DNA of 64,000 nt from the NCBI RefSeq assembly GCF_027460265.1, contig NZ_JAPZBC010000001.1, positions 1,674,001 through 1,738,000 on the forward strand, given 5' to 3'. Below the pieces are notes generated by a model. That model searched no databases, was not told the origin of the DNA, and worked only from the letters and a program-made list of their open reading frames with translations. Of this stretch, positions 27,955 to 37,134 are shown in pieces; position 1 is the first letter of the stretch, and every line of letters starts with the position of its first letter. This stretch comes from Streptomyces sp. WMMC940 (GTDB taxonomy: Bacteria > Actinomycetota > Actinomycetes > Streptomycetales > Streptomycetaceae). The position numbers were made by a program, and so were the translations under genes.

Positions 27955-29661
27955 TTGTCCCTGCGCCCCCGTTCCGGTGAGCACGTTCCGCCTCTGACCG
28001 CGCAGATCGCGCGGGCAAGCAACCCGGGCGGCACGACGGCGATATGGGTGCGTGACCGGCTGGACGGGCTGTGGCGCGACGAGGACTTCGTCGACTGGTA
28101 CCCCAGGGACGGACGGCCGGGTCTCTCGCCCGCTCAGCTGGCCACCGTCTGCGTACTGCAGTTCTTGCTGGGCCTGTCGGACCGGCAGACCGCCGAGGCG
28201 GTCCGCTGCCGCATCGACTTCAAGTACGCGATGGCCATGGAACTGGACGATCCAGGCTTCCACCACAGCGTGCTGGCCGACTTCCGCGACCGCCTTACCG
28301 AGGACGACCGTGCCGACCGTCTTCTCGACCTGGCGCTGGCCCGTCTCAAGGAGGCCGGACTGGTGCGCGAGCGCACCACACAGCGCACCGACTCCACCCA
28401 CGTCCTGGCCGCGGTGCGCGACCTGACCCGCCTGGAGTTGATCACCGAGGCGGTCCGCGCCGCACTCGAAGAGATCGCGGGCATCTCCCCTCACCTGCTG
28501 GACGGGCTGGTCGACGAGGACTGGGGGCTGCGCTACGGCCGGCCGGTCCGCCTGGGCAAGAACCCCACCAAGCCCATGACCAGGATCCTTGCCACCGGAA
28601 ACGACGCCGTCCGGCTCCTGGAACACCTCTACCGGTACGGAGCGGACCGCATGTCCGGTCCCCGCGTTCAGGCCCTGCGGCAGATCATGGTGCAGAACTA
28701 TCACCGTGATGCTGCTGGGCACCTGCGCTGGCGCACCGCCGAGAAGGAAGGCGGGGCGGGTCTGCCGCCGTCGTCGGGGGCGGTCGTCTCGCCCTACGAC
28801 ACCTCGGCCCGCTATGCACGGCACGGGCACATCATCAGCTGGAAGGGGTTCGCCGCCCATCTGACCGAGACCTGCGCTCCCGACGGCCCCAACGTGATCA
28901 CGGACGTGGCCACCACCGCGTCCACCACCCACGACAGCCAGGTCCTGCCCGGCATCCACACCCGCCTGGCCCGCCGCGGGCTGCTGCCCGCCGAGCACCT
29001 GGTCGACGCCGGCTACACCTCCCTGCCCCACCTCGAACACGCCGCCCGTGAACACCAGGTCACCGTCTCCGGTCCGCTGAAGACCAACCCCACGCACCAG
29101 CACCGCCGAGGCGAGGGCTTCGCCCGGGACGACTTCCACATCGACTTCGACCGTCAGCAGGTCACCTGCCCGCAGGGGCAGGTCAGCGCGGGCTGGCACG
29201 GCCCCTACCCGACATCCTCGCCCACCGCGGCCCCACTGATCGTGGCACGGTTTACCAAGAGCCAGTGCCGTCCCTGCCCGGCCCGCGCCCAGTGCACCAG
29301 CACCGCCGACAGCGCCCGCACCGTGGGCTTTCCCCCGCGTGAGCTCCGTGACCTGCAACTCCGCGTCCGTGCCGAACAGCAGACGCCCGAGTGGAAGGCC
29401 CGCTATGCGGTCCGCTCCGGAGTGGAGGGCACGGTCAACGAGTTCGCCCACGGACACGGTATGCGGCGCTGCCGCTACCGAGGACAGAGCAAAGCCCACG
29501 TCCAGCACGTGCTGACGGCCATCGCCGTCAACATCGAGCGCCTCGGCGGGCTGTCACCGGCTGAGGAAGCCCTCGCACCCCGCCGACCAACGGCCTTCCA
29601 GAACTACCTCGACCAGAGGCAGCTACCCCGGCCGAAATCCTGGCGCACCCTGGGAACCTGA
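27955..29661 (+). CDS. IS1182-family transposase
   Basis: A 568-residue DDE transposase with an intact frame. The N-terminus [49 protein letters not shown] is the IS1182 N-terminal domain. DSTHV (first catalytic Asp), VDAGYTS (second Asp) and [24 protein letters not shown] (catalytic Glu) appear in order. Between them lies the Cys-bearing insertion [12 protein letters not shown]. Translation probably begins at TTG 27955, 100 nt inside the left repeat; no better start is in frame nearby. Confidence 0.92.
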   Translation: MSLRPRSGEHVPPLTAQIARASNPGGTTAIWVRDRLDGLWRDEDFVDWYPRDGRPGLSPAQLATVCVLQFLLGLSDRQTAEAVRCRIDFKYAMAMELDDPGFHHSVLADFRDRLTEDDRADRLLDLALARLKEAGLVRERTTQRTDSTHVLAAVRDLTRLELITEAVRAALEEIAGISPHLLDGLVDEDWGLRYGRPVRLGKNPTKPMTRILATGNDAVRLLEHLYRYGADRMSGPRVQALRQIMVQNYHRDAAGHLRWRTAEKEGGAGLPPSSGAVVSPYDTSARYARHGHIISWKGFAAHLTETCAPDGPNVITDVATTASTTHDSQVLPGIHTRLARRGLLPAEHLVDAGYTSLPHLEHAAREHQVTVSGPLKTNPTHQHRRGEGFARDDFHIDFDRQQVTCPQGQVSAGWHGPYPTSSPTAAPLIVARFTKSQCRPCPARAQCTSTADSARTVGFPPRELRDLQLRVRAEQQTPEWKARYAVRSGVEGTVNEFAHGHGMRRCRYRGQSKAHVQHVLTAIAVNIERLGGLSPAEEALAPRRPTAFQNYLDQRQLPRPKSWRTLGT

Positions 29662-29668
29662 CCTCGAC

Positions 29669-29695
29669 AACTCCAAGATCCCCGACAGAGTCAAG
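29669..29695 (-). repeat. Right terminal inverted repeat of the IS1182-family element
   Basis: Mate of 27855-27881; followed immediately by CTAA and then by the terminal-repeat-like GGACTGTCCCGTAAATG of the adjacent IS5-type remnant. Confidence 0.9.
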
Positions 29696-29764
29696 CTAAG
29701 GACTGTCCCGTAAATGACCTTCGAGTTGCCTCGGTCGGGGCTGGTCGCTGTGCGGTGCGCTGGC

Positions 29765-30175
29765 CTATCCGGCGAGGGCGAGGTTGTGCATCCGGGCGAT
29801 GCCGAGCATGGCGTGGTGGACGCCGTCGCCTTTGAGGCGGCAGTCGCGGAGGATCTTCCAGGTCTTCAAGCGGGCGAAGACGTGTTCGACGCGGGCCCGG
29901 ACTTGCTTGTGGGACGTGTTGTGCGCCTGCTTCCACTCGGGCAGGTCTTCGCCCTTTCGTCGACGGTGGGGCATGACGAGTCCGGTGCCGGGGGAGCCGC
30001 CGTCGGCGATCGTCAGCGTGTTGCCGATGGCGGCTTCGGCGCCGGATTCCTCCCAGGCCCTGCAGTCGTTGCGGTTTCCTGCGAGCGGCCGGCCGACCAC
30101 GACGACCAGGCGGGTGTCGGCGAACAGCGGAGCGAGCTGCCGCATCTCACCCGCGACCAGCAGGTCCGTCAGCAA
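29765..30175 (-). pseudogene. 5'-truncated IS5-family transposase
   Basis: Only the C-terminal half of a DDE transposase remains: GNRNDCRAWEESGA, then IADGGSPGTGLVMPHRRR (central Asp), and ARVEHVFARLKTWKILRDCRLKG (Glu) with the usual ending HNLALAG. The first catalytic Asp and the N-terminal domain are missing beyond about 30120. The 3' terminal repeat survives as GGACTGTCCCGTAAATG at 29700, directly against the target duplication of the IS1182-family insertion. It is a decayed element that later served as, or lay beside, an insertion target. Confidence 0.85.
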
Positions 30176-30186
30176 GCCTTCCCGTC

Positions 30187-30546
30187 TCAGCGGAACTCGT
30201 GGACCACTCGGATCTCGCCGACAATGTGGGCGTTGAAGTCGTCCAGCTCCTCGGCCGGAACCCAGAGCTCGAGGATCGTCTGCCCGCCGGCCTGCTGGAC
30301 GGGATACCGGCTCAAGAAATCCGACTCGACCTCAAAACGAGTGACGAAGCCGGCGCCATCGTGCTTCACGTTCCAGTCCCTCGCGATCCTGACCGCGTAG
30401 TCCTCGTCGAGGACCGGGTAGAAGATCGGCTGCTCGGGCAGCCGGGGCGGCCAGGCACGCCAGTTCAGCTCGCGAACCAGATCCAGCTCCTTGGGGCCGG
30501 TGGGGCGCCACAGGGTCGTCGTTGCCTGCCGGCTGGTCATCTGCAT
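30187..30546 (-). CDS. Conserved small protein (annotated in relatives as ADP-ribosylation/crystallin J1)
   Basis: A 119-residue protein that I recognise as a common streptomycete family: TTTLWRPTGPKELDLVRE, AWPPRLPEQPIFYPVLDEDYAVRIARDWNV and the ending LELWVPAEELDDFNAHIVGEI. Relatives carry the name ADP-ribosylation/crystallin J1, but there is no evidence here for catalytic activity. ATG 30546 and ATG 30540 are both possible starts. The function is unknown. It has been left intact although the IS5 remnant ends only a few bases away. Confidence 0.7.
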   Translation of the reverse strand: MQMTSRQATTTLWRPTGPKELDLVRELNWRAWPPRLPEQPIFYPVLDEDYAVRIARDWNVKHDGAGFVTRFEVESDFLSRYPVQQAGGQTILELWVPAEELDDFNAHIVGEIRVVHEFR

Positions 30547-30985
30547 CGCTCTCTGAACGTAGGGCGGGTCGGGAGACCGGACGATACCGGCACCACGAAT
30601 CCGGCAGCTACGCAGTTTCCGCACCCCTGCCCGCTCCGTGACCAGAGGGTCGGCGTCGCCCGACACGCTGCTGAAGAGGACGGCGAAGTCCGAGTACGCC
30701 AGGCCCCGTGGCGGCGCGTCGGCATCGGGCGGGTCGGTTTGCCCTTGGTGCGGATCTGTGGCGTCGTCAGGCCGCTGGCCCGGCTGCTGCGGTCGATCAG
30801 AACACGAGCCCGTAGTCACTGAGGACAGTGGCCGAGAGCCGGGGCCGGCCCCCGTCAGGCGCTTGTCGGGGCAGCTCAGCGTGTACGGGTAGCGAGAGGC
30901 TTACGGCCGTGGATACGGCGACGGCCAGGACCGTGTGGTGCGGTCCCGGCCGTCACGGATGTCCTTGCGGGTTCAGGTCACCGGC
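30547..30985. other. Gap without a confident gene
   Basis: About 440 nt upstream of the small conserved gene and downstream of the Fe-S oxidoreductase stop. A minus-strand frame reading LAYSDFAVLFSSVSGDADPL continues into the small gene but does not resemble its family, and I would not call it. No hairpin stood out. Confidence 0.35.
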
Positions 30986-33277
30986 TTACTTGACCGGTTG
31001 CGGTTGGGGCTGGGCGGCTGTTTGGCCGTCGCCGCCTTCGGGTTCGTCGGTGGGGGTGGTCTTGACCGAGTCCAGCAGGAGTTGTGCCACGTCCACGACC
31101 TGGATGGACTCCTTGGCCTTGCCGTCGTTCTTCTTGCCGTTGACGGAGTCCGTCAGCATGACGAGGCAGAAGGGGCAGGCCGTGGAGACGATGTCGGGGT
31201 TGAGGGAGAGGGCCTCGTCGACGCGCTCGTTGTTGATGCGCTTGCCGATCCGCTCCTCCATCCACATCCGCGCACCACCGGCGCCGCAACAGAAGCCGCG
31301 CTCCTTGTGGCGGTGCATCTCCTCGTTGCGGACGCCGGGGACGGCGGCGATGATCTCGCGCGGCGGCGTGTAGATCTTGTTGTGGCGGCCCAGGTAGCAC
31401 GGGTCGTGGTAGGTGATGATGCCCTCGACCGGCGTGACCGGGATCAGCTTGCCCTCGTCCACCAGGTGCTGGAGCAGCTGGGTGTGGTGGATGACCTCGT
31501 AGTCGCCGCCGAGCTGCGGGTACTCGTTGCCGAGGGTGTTGAGGCAGTGCGGGCAGGTCGCGACGATCTTCTTCGACGACTTCGGCTTCGCCGACTCGGG
31601 CGTCACCTTGCCCTCGTCGTCCGTCTCCTCGCCGAACGCCATGTTCAGCGCCATGACGTTCTCCATGCCGAGCTCCTGGAACAGGGGCTCGTTGCCCAGG
31701 CGCCGGGCGGAGTCACCGGTGCACTTCTCGTCGCCGCCCATGATCGCGAACTTGACGCCCGCGATGTGGAGCAGCTCGGCGAAGGCCTTGGTGGTCTTCT
31801 TGGCGCGGTCCTCCAGGGCGCCGGCGCAGCCGACCCAGTACAGGTAGTCGACCTCGGTGAGGTCCTCGATGTCCTTGCCGACGACCGGGATCTCGAAGTC
31901 GACCTCCTTGAGCCACTCCAGGCGCTGCTTCTTGGCCAGGCCCCAGGGGTTGCCCTTCTTCTCCAGGTTCTTGAGCATCGTGCCCGCCTCGGACGGGAAG
32001 GAGCTCTCGATCATCACCTGGTAGCGGCGCATGTCGACGATGTGGTCGACGTGCTCGATGTCGACCGGGCACTGCTCCACGCAGGCGCCGCAGGTGGTGC
32101 AGGACCACAGCACGTCCGGGTCGATGACGCCGTTGTCCTCCAGCGTGCCGACCAGGGGACGCTCGGCCTCGGCCAGCGCGGCGGCCGGGACGTCCTTCAG
32201 CTGCTCCTCGGAGGCCTTCTCCTCGCCCTCCACGGTCTTGCCGCCGCCGGCCAGCAGGTACGGGGCCTTGGCGTGCGCGTGGTCGCGCAGCGACATGATC
32301 AGCAGCTTCGGGGAGAGCGGCTTGCCCGTGTTCCAGGCGGGGCACTGCGACTGGCAGCGGCCGCACTCGGTGCAGGTGGAGAAGTCCAGCAGGCCCTTCC
32401 AGGAGAACTGCTCGACCTGGGAGACGCCGAAGACGTCGTCCTCGCCCGGGTCGGCGAAGTTGATCGGCTTACCGCCGGAGGCCATCGGCTGGAGTGCGCC
32501 GAGGGCGGTGCCGCCGCTCGCCTCGCGCTTGAACCAGATGTTCGGGAACGCCAGGAAGCGGTGCCAGGCCACACCCATGTTGGTGTTGAGCGAGATCGTG
32601 ATCATCCAGATGAAGGATGCGCTGATCTTGATCAAGGCCGTCAGGTAGACGAGGTTCTGCAGGGCGCCAGTGCTCAGCCCTTTGAAGGCCAGCACGAGGG
32701 GATACGACGCGAAGTACGCCGGATCGTAGGCCTCGACGTGGTGCAGCACCCCCTCCAGTCCGCGCAGGGTGAGGATGGCCAGGCCGATGGTGAGGATGAC
32801 GTACTCCACGAAGTACGCCTGCCAGGCCTTGGAACCGGCGAACCGGGACTTGCGACCGGCCCGGGAGGGCAGGCTGAGCAGCCGGATCACGATGAGGGTG
32901 AGGATGCCCAGGGTCATCGTCGCGCCGAACAGCTCGACCACCAGCTCGTACGGCAGCCACTCGCCGATGACCGGCAACATCCAGTCGGGCTGGAAGAGCT
33001 GCCCGAAGGCGTTGGCGAGCGTGAGAAGCAGGCTGAAGAAGGCGACGGCGACGAACCAGTGGGCGATGCCGATGATCCCCCATCTGTTCATTCGGGTGTG
33101 GCCGAGGAACTCCCGGACCACGGTGAGTGTCCGCGCGACCGGATCGTTGGTCCGCAGTCCGGCGGGGACCGGCTGGCCGAGTTTCACGAAGCGGTAGATT
33201 TGCGCGATGGCTCGGCCGAACAGTGCGACACCGACCATGGCGAGCACCAGCGACACGATGATCGCGGTGAGTTGCAT
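30986..33277 (-). CDS. etfD: Membrane-anchored Fe-S oxidoreductase, EtfD-like (ETF:menaquinone reductase)
   Basis: A 763-residue fusion. Five or six N-terminal hydrophobic helices (about 1-235) form a cytochrome-b/NarI-like membrane domain. Two [4Fe-4S] motifs follow, CTECGRCQSQCP (about 300) and CTTCGACVEQCP (about 390), then two CCG domains with CPHCLNTLG, CYLGRHN, CCGAGGARMW and ACPFC, as in heterodisulfide reductase HdrD and GlpC. Mycobacterial EtfD (Rv0338c), which passes electrons from the electron-transfer flavoprotein of fatty-acid oxidation to menaquinone, has this architecture. The start ATG 33277 is followed directly by the first helix; earlier in-frame starts add nonhydrophobic sequence. 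The Pro/Gln C-terminal tail is low-complexity. Confidence 0.8.
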   Translation of the reverse strand: MQLTAIIVSLVLAMVGVALFGRAIAQIYRFVKLGQPVPAGLRTNDPVARTLTVVREFLGHTRMNRWGIIGIAHWFVAVAFFSLLLTLANAFGQLFQPDWMLPVIGEWLPYELVVELFGATMTLGILTLIVIRLLSLPSRAGRKSRFAGSKAWQAYFVEYVILTIGLAILTLRGLEGVLHHVEAYDPAYFASYPLVLAFKGLSTGALQNLVYLTALIKISASFIWMITISLNTNMGVAWHRFLAFPNIWFKREASGGTALGALQPMASGGKPINFADPGEDDVFGVSQVEQFSWKGLLDFSTCTECGRCQSQCPAWNTGKPLSPKLLIMSLRDHAHAKAPYLLAGGGKTVEGEEKASEEQLKDVPAAALAEAERPLVGTLEDNGVIDPDVLWSCTTCGACVEQCPVDIEHVDHIVDMRRYQVMIESSFPSEAGTMLKNLEKKGNPWGLAKKQRLEWLKEVDFEIPVVGKDIEDLTEVDYLYWVGCAGALEDRAKKTTKAFAELLHIAGVKFAIMGGDEKCTGDSARRLGNEPLFQELGMENVMALNMAFGEETDDEGKVTPESAKPKSSKKIVATCPHCLNTLGNEYPQLGGDYEVIHHTQLLQHLVDEGKLIPVTPVEGIITYHDPCYLGRHNKIYTPPREIIAAVPGVRNEEMHRHKERGFCCGAGGARMWMEERIGKRINNERVDEALSLNPDIVSTACPFCLVMLTDSVNGKKNDGKAKESIQVVDVAQLLLDSVKTTPTDEPEGGDGQTAAQPQPQPVK

Positions 33278-33445
33278 GAGGGCTCCTCGGGCCTGCGAGA
33301 GCGAGAGTTCGAGAACTACTAAGCGGTAACTTTGGGTTGTGAGGCTGACATTACCCAGGGCCGCAGACTCCATGAAGGCACGCGGTTGGTGATCTGCGTC
33401 GCTGAGGCAACCCATGGTTCGGCCCTGCCGGACCGGCGTCCCATC

Positions 33446-34078
33446 TCATCGACGGGGCGAACCGGCGACGAGAGCGCCGTGAACGAGCAGCTGCACGAGG
33501 TCCGGCAGTTGCGAGTCGCGCAGCGGGCGGTCGAGTTCCCGGGAGCGGGCGAACAGCAGATCGAAGTAGGCTTGGGCTATCTGCAGTGGGGGCAGTCGCA
33601 GGGAGTCCTCCTCGGGGGCCAGCAGGGCCGCCAGGGAGGCGACGACGGACTCGACGGCCTCGCGGACCTCCCGCATTCCAGCGGTGGAGGCGGTCGACTC
33701 GCGCCGCGCCCTGGTGTGCCCTACCGCCTCCAGGTAAGCGACCACCGTACCCATGCGCGTCAGGTACGTCTCCAGCGCTCCGGCAGCCGCGAGGAGACGC
33801 GCTGTCACTGAGGCGTCCAAGGGAATGTCGGCAAGCTCGCGCAGGACATCGTCGGAGCGCGCGGTCTCGGTCATGCAGGCGTTGAGCAACTCGTGCTTGT
33901 CGGCGAAGACCTGAAAGATCGTCGCTTCGCTGATGCCGGCGGAGCGGGCTACCTGACGAGTGGTCACTGCCAGGCCGTGCTCCGCGATCAGTGCGAGGGT
34001 GGATCGGACGATCATCTGGCGGCGCAGCTGCGGGCTCATCTTCGGAGCCCGTCGCCGTTCGGGGGCCGGGGCGGTCAT
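33446..34078 (-). CDS. TetR-family transcriptional regulator
   Basis: A 210-residue regulator. The N-terminal helix-turn-helix reads IVRSTLALIAEHGLAVTTRQVARSAGISEATIFQVFADKHELLNACM (about residues 23-70). The ligand-binding C-terminal half is helical and not conserved enough to suggest an effector. It lies upstream of the EtfD-like gene on the same strand (168-nt gap), and a drug-efflux partner of the kind usual for TetR genes is absent. A palindrome at 34093-34114 just ahead of its start is a likely autoregulatory operator. Confidence 0.88.
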   Translation of the reverse strand: MTAPAPERRRAPKMSPQLRRQMIVRSTLALIAEHGLAVTTRQVARSAGISEATIFQVFADKHELLNACMTETARSDDVLRELADIPLDASVTARLLAAAGALETYLTRMGTVVAYLEAVGHTRARRESTASTAGMREVREAVESVVASLAALLAPEEDSLRLPPLQIAQAYFDLLFARSRELDRPLRDSQLPDLVQLLVHGALVAGSPRR

Positions 34079-34092
34079 CCGTCAGAGGATAC

Positions 34093-34114
34093 TGAGCGGT
34101 TCATCACTCGGTCA
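34093..34114. promoter_or_regulatory. Candidate TetR operator
   Basis: TGAGCG-N10-CGGTCA is an imperfect 22-bp palindrome (half-sites TGAsCG and CGsTCA) starting 15 nt upstream of the TetR start codon. Position and form suit autoregulation. Confidence 0.4.
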
Positions 34115-34428
34115 ATCGCGGTCCCGGCATCCCGAAACGACGCCTCGGCGCCCGTGTGTCCGTAGGTGGCCATGGCCGCCATCGGTCATAACAGAGCTAT
34201 TCCCCATGGGCGGTATCTGGCAAAGTCATACCTGAACTGCGGCTACCTATCGGGAATCGTGGAACGTGGCCCCGGGTCATTGCACGGAAACCAGACCACG
34301 TCCATGAAGCGGCGAACCCTGTGCTTCGCGCAAGCGCGCGCCGCCCCTTCCTCTGCCTGTTGAGCACCATTACGGGAAGTCCCCCACAGGAGGACCCGGA
34401 CCGCCCTACACGACTTGAAAGCGATACA
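34115..34428. promoter_or_regulatory. Intergenic region leading the kynurenine/prenyl cluster
   Basis: About 310 nt between the TetR operator and the DUF6875 gene. It should carry the promoter for the plus-strand genes beginning at 34429. An AGGAGG box at 34388-34393 is not followed by an in-frame start for that gene. No further feature is clear. Confidence 0.35.
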
Positions 34429-35106
34429 GTGCCGGACATTGACGTTAGGCTGACAGAACCAGCCGCAGAGACAACCAAGCTGATTGATGACTGGCTGACC
34501 GGCCACATAACCAAGCCCCATGCGGAGCTCGGTCGCAGCGGTCCTGTGTGTCCGTTCGTCGAGCCCTCACGGAGAGCCGGCTGTCTCGTGCTCCATACCG
34601 CGGAATGGCGACCGGATTTCGGCCTCTCGCACATGGTGGACACCGTCGACAACGCGGTTGAATATTTCGCCACCCACGAGTGGGACTCGCGGAACTCCAA
34701 CCTCCACTCGTTGCTGGTAGCGGTGCCGGATCTGCCCCGCGATGCCTACTGGTTGATCGACAAGGCGCACCAACTCACCAAGGACCGCGTCGTAGCCAGG
34801 GGGCTCATGCTGGGACAGTTCCACCCGACCTGCGAAGAGCCCGCAGCGCGCAACAGCGGATTCCCCGTCAACAGGTCGCCGGTACCGCTGTTCGCGGTAC
34901 GGAACATGGCTTTGCACGACATACTCTTCCTGCACGCCGACGACATCTGGTTCGCAGAATACGAGCAGCGCTATGGACGGCATTACGAGAAGCCGGACCG
35001 CATCGCCCCTGATTTCGTCAGACTGTTCCAAGCCGCGCGTGCTCGACTGGCCGGTGGACCTCACCAGCGACGCACTGACTCGCTGAACACCGACCGCATC
35101 AGGTGA
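34429..35106 (+). CDS. DUF6875-like protein
   Basis: A 225-residue protein of unknown function. LIDDWLTGHITKPHAELGRSGPVCPFVEPS near the N-terminus and LMLGQFHPTCEEPAARN in the middle match, as far as I recall, the DUF6875 domain seen in many actinomycete biosynthetic clusters. The conserved CPF and CEE residues and several His/Asp might bind a ligand, but no mechanism is known. GTG 34429 is the most plausible start because it precedes the first conserved segment; its ribosome site is weak, and an upstream ATG (34321) is possible. The stop is 48 nt before the dioxygenase gene, so it is probably in the same operon. Confidence 0.6.
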   Translation: MPDIDVRLTEPAAETTKLIDDWLTGHITKPHAELGRSGPVCPFVEPSRRAGCLVLHTAEWRPDFGLSHMVDTVDNAVEYFATHEWDSRNSNLHSLLVAVPDLPRDAYWLIDKAHQLTKDRVVARGLMLGQFHPTCEEPAARNSGFPVNRSPVPLFAVRNMALHDILFLHADDIWFAEYEQRYGRHYEKPDRIAPDFVRLFQAARARLAGGPHQRRTDSLNTDRIR

Positions 35107-35154
35107 CGTCACAAGCGTCCATCAGAGCCTGACCCATGGAGAAAGAAACCCCGC

Positions 35155-35985
35155 ATGGAGCAGCCGAATTCCTGTCCAAAGCAGCAGAACGGCAGTGAGG
35201 GCGCACCCCCCTACGTCACCTACGCCCACATGGACAGGTTGCACGAATTGCAGCAACCGCGATCCGACTCTCCGCGGGAACTGACGTTCCTTCTCATCAG
35301 CCATGTCAAGGAACTGCTGTTCCGGGCCGTACTCGTGGAGGTGGACCAGGCTCGCGAACAGCTTCGCGAGAGCCAGGTCGACCAGGCGTGCGAGAGCCTG
35401 TCGCGTGCCGTGCGCGTCCAGCGGCTGCTGGTGAACGTATGGGACACGATGACGGCGATGTCGCCGGATGAGTTCCTTGCGTTCCGTGACATCCTCGGCG
35501 AGGCATCCGGCACTCAGTCCTTCATGTATCGGGCGCTGGAGTTCACACTCGGCAACAAGGACCCTCGGACCGTGGCTCGGTGTTCCCGCTACATGGACCT
35601 CTATCCGGAACTCAAAAAGGCGTTGAATGCCCCGAGTCTCTACGACGAAGCGCTGAGCCTACTGGTCCGCATGGGAGCCACGATTCCACGAGGCGTCTAC
35701 GAGCGTGAGCCCGGCGCGCCGTACACGCCCAGCCCGGCCGTGGAACAGGCGTGGCTCGCCGTCTACCAGGAGCCGACTCGCTGGAGGCAGGCCCATCGAG
35801 TCGCGGAGCTGTTGACCGAGGTGTCTTATCAGTTCTCCCACTGGCGCGCCACGCATCTCCTGGTGGTGGAACGCATGCTCGGCAGCAAGCCGGGAACGGG
35901 CGGCACGGCGGGCCTGGACTGGCTTCGGTCGGTGAACGAGCACCGCTTCTTTCCCGAACTGTGGACTGTCCGCACACTCCTCTGA
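35155..35985 (+). CDS. kynA: Tryptophan 2,3-dioxygenase
   Basis: A 276-residue heme dioxygenase that opens the indole ring of L-tryptophan to N-formylkynurenine. Landmarks are the substrate-side YVTYAHMDRLHELQQPRS, the helix FLLISHVKELLFRAVL, ASGTQSFMYRALEFTLGN (GTQS with the residues that recognise the amino acid carboxylate) and the proximal heme ligand region SHWRATHLLVVERMLG (His about residue 230). It is the committed first enzyme of the kynurenine branch here. Similar enzymes supply kynurenine derivatives in actinomycin, sibiromycin and daptomycin biosynthesis. Confidence 0.92.
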   Translation: MEQPNSCPKQQNGSEGAPPYVTYAHMDRLHELQQPRSDSPRELTFLLISHVKELLFRAVLVEVDQAREQLRESQVDQACESLSRAVRVQRLLVNVWDTMTAMSPDEFLAFRDILGEASGTQSFMYRALEFTLGNKDPRTVARCSRYMDLYPELKKALNAPSLYDEALSLLVRMGATIPRGVYEREPGAPYTPSPAVEQAWLAVYQEPTRWRQAHRVAELLTEVSYQFSHWRATHLLVVERMLGSKPGTGGTAGLDWLRSVNEHRFFPELWTVRTLL

Positions 35986-36021
35986 CTCCCGATCCCAACC
36001 ATTCAGATTGGAGGGCTGGTC

Positions 36022-37065
36022 GTGACCACCGCCCCTACCCTGACGATGCGCGGACTGGTGCCCGTCCTGTTCGGACATGCCGCGTTCCAGCAACTCAACG
36101 CGGCGTGCGAGCTCGGGCTCTTCGAGTATCTGCACAGCGCACCGGGCGCCTCCGCGGAGTCCATCGCGACCGGTACTGGCCTGAGCACGCACTCGGCCCA
36201 GGTACTGCTGCTGGGGACGACGTCGCTCGGTCTCACGACAAAGGGCCCGGACGGCTACCGAAACTGCGCCATCGTGGAGGAAGAGTTCCGCGAAGGCAGC
36301 TGGCCGGTGCTGCGGGACGTCGTGGAGTTCCAAGCCAAGATCGCTTACCTGCCGGCCGCGGACTACGCGGAGTCCCTGCGCACGGGTGAGAACATCGGCA
36401 TTCGCCACTTCCCCGGCGACACACAGGACCTCTACACCCGCCTGGCCAACACCGAGGGCCTGGAGCAGCTGTTCTACCGGTGCATGAACTCCTGGTCGAC
36501 CCTGTCGAACCCGGTGCTGCTCGAAGGCGTGGACTACTCACAGGTCCAGCGGGTGCTCGATGTGGGCGGTGGGGACGCGGTCAACGCGATCGCCCTCGCC
36601 TCGGCCCACGAGCATCTGCGCATCACCGTTCTGGACCGACCCGGCGCACTCGACGTCGCCAAGGAGAAGATCGCCCAGCATGGCCTGGCCGATCGCATCG
36701 ACACCCATGCGGCGGACCTGTTCGACGATGCCTATCCGACCGGCTATGACTGCGTGCTGTTCGCGCACCAGCTGGTGATCTGGACTCCGGAGCAGAACAA
36801 GGCTCTGCTTGGCAAAGCTTTTGACGCGATGGCCGACGGGCAGCGTGTGCTCATCTTCAATGCCTTCTCCGACGACGACGGCACCGGTCCGCTGTACGCC
36901 GGACTGGACAGCGTCTATTTCTCCACGCTGCCTTTCCGCGGCAGCACCCTCTATCCATGGCGGGACTACGAGGAGTGGCTGCGGCACTGCGGGTTCTCCA
37001 GGACCAACAGGATCACGATCGACTCCTGGACACCTCATGGAGTCATCGAGGCCTACAAGGGCTGA
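36022..37065 (+). CDS. SAM-dependent methyltransferase, related to 3-hydroxykynurenine C-methyltransferases
   Basis: A 347-residue class I methyltransferase with an N-terminal winged-helix dimerisation domain (about 10-100) and a SAM loop VLDVGGGDAVNAIALA (about 178), acidic strand ITVLDRPG and the catalytic-region LFAHQLVIWTP. In actinomycin and sibiromycin pathways a methyltransferase of this general type (SibL/AcmL) methylates C-4 of 3-hydroxykynurenine, and the genes around it are again a tryptophan dioxygenase and kynureninase. A 3-monooxygenase is missing here, so the substrate may be different. GTG 36022 follows GGAGGG; the stop is 70 nt from the convergent kynureninase gene, with a strong hairpin between. 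Confidence 0.75.
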   Translation: MTTAPTLTMRGLVPVLFGHAAFQQLNAACELGLFEYLHSAPGASAESIATGTGLSTHSAQVLLLGTTSLGLTTKGPDGYRNCAIVEEEFREGSWPVLRDVVEFQAKIAYLPAADYAESLRTGENIGIRHFPGDTQDLYTRLANTEGLEQLFYRCMNSWSTLSNPVLLEGVDYSQVQRVLDVGGGDAVNAIALASAHEHLRITVLDRPGALDVAKEKIAQHGLADRIDTHAADLFDDAYPTGYDCVLFAHQLVIWTPEQNKALLGKAFDAMADGQRVLIFNAFSDDDGTGPLYAGLDSVYFSTLPFRGSTLYPWRDYEEWLRHCGFSRTNRITIDSWTPHGVIEAYKG

Positions 37066-37085
37066 GGTCTGGGCCCCCGACAGCG

Positions 37086-37121
37086 GTGCTGGGGTCGGGC
37101 GGGGCCGTCCGACCCCAGCAC
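37086..37121. terminator. Bidirectional hairpin terminator
   Basis: GTGCTGGGGTCGG (37086-37098) and CCGACCCCAGCAC (37109-37121) form a perfect 13-bp stem with a 10-nt loop. It sits between the convergent methyltransferase and kynureninase genes and should end both transcripts. Confidence 0.85.
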
Positions 37122-37134
37122 TGTCCGCCGCCTG

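Larger units (their letters stand above)
27855..29695 (+). mobile_element. Complete IS1182-family insertion sequence, 1841 bp
   Basis: Perfect 27-bp terminal inverted repeats (27855-27881 and 29669-29695) begin CTTGACTCTGTCGGGG and enclose one intact transposase gene. The element is bracketed by the tetranucleotide CTAA (27851-27854 and 29696-29699), best read as a 4-bp target duplication. Perfect repeats and an uninterrupted transposase indicate recent, possibly still active, transposition. Confidence 0.92.

Noticed and set aside
31000..33320. A long plus-strand frame opposite the Fe-S oxidoreductase
   Set aside because: It is antisense to a gene with clear iron-sulfur motifs and shows no domain-like sequence.
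33278..33445. TTAC-type palindrome upstream of the Fe-S oxidoreductase that might be a fatty-acid regulator site
   Set aside because: Only three bases per half-site match, too weak to support.
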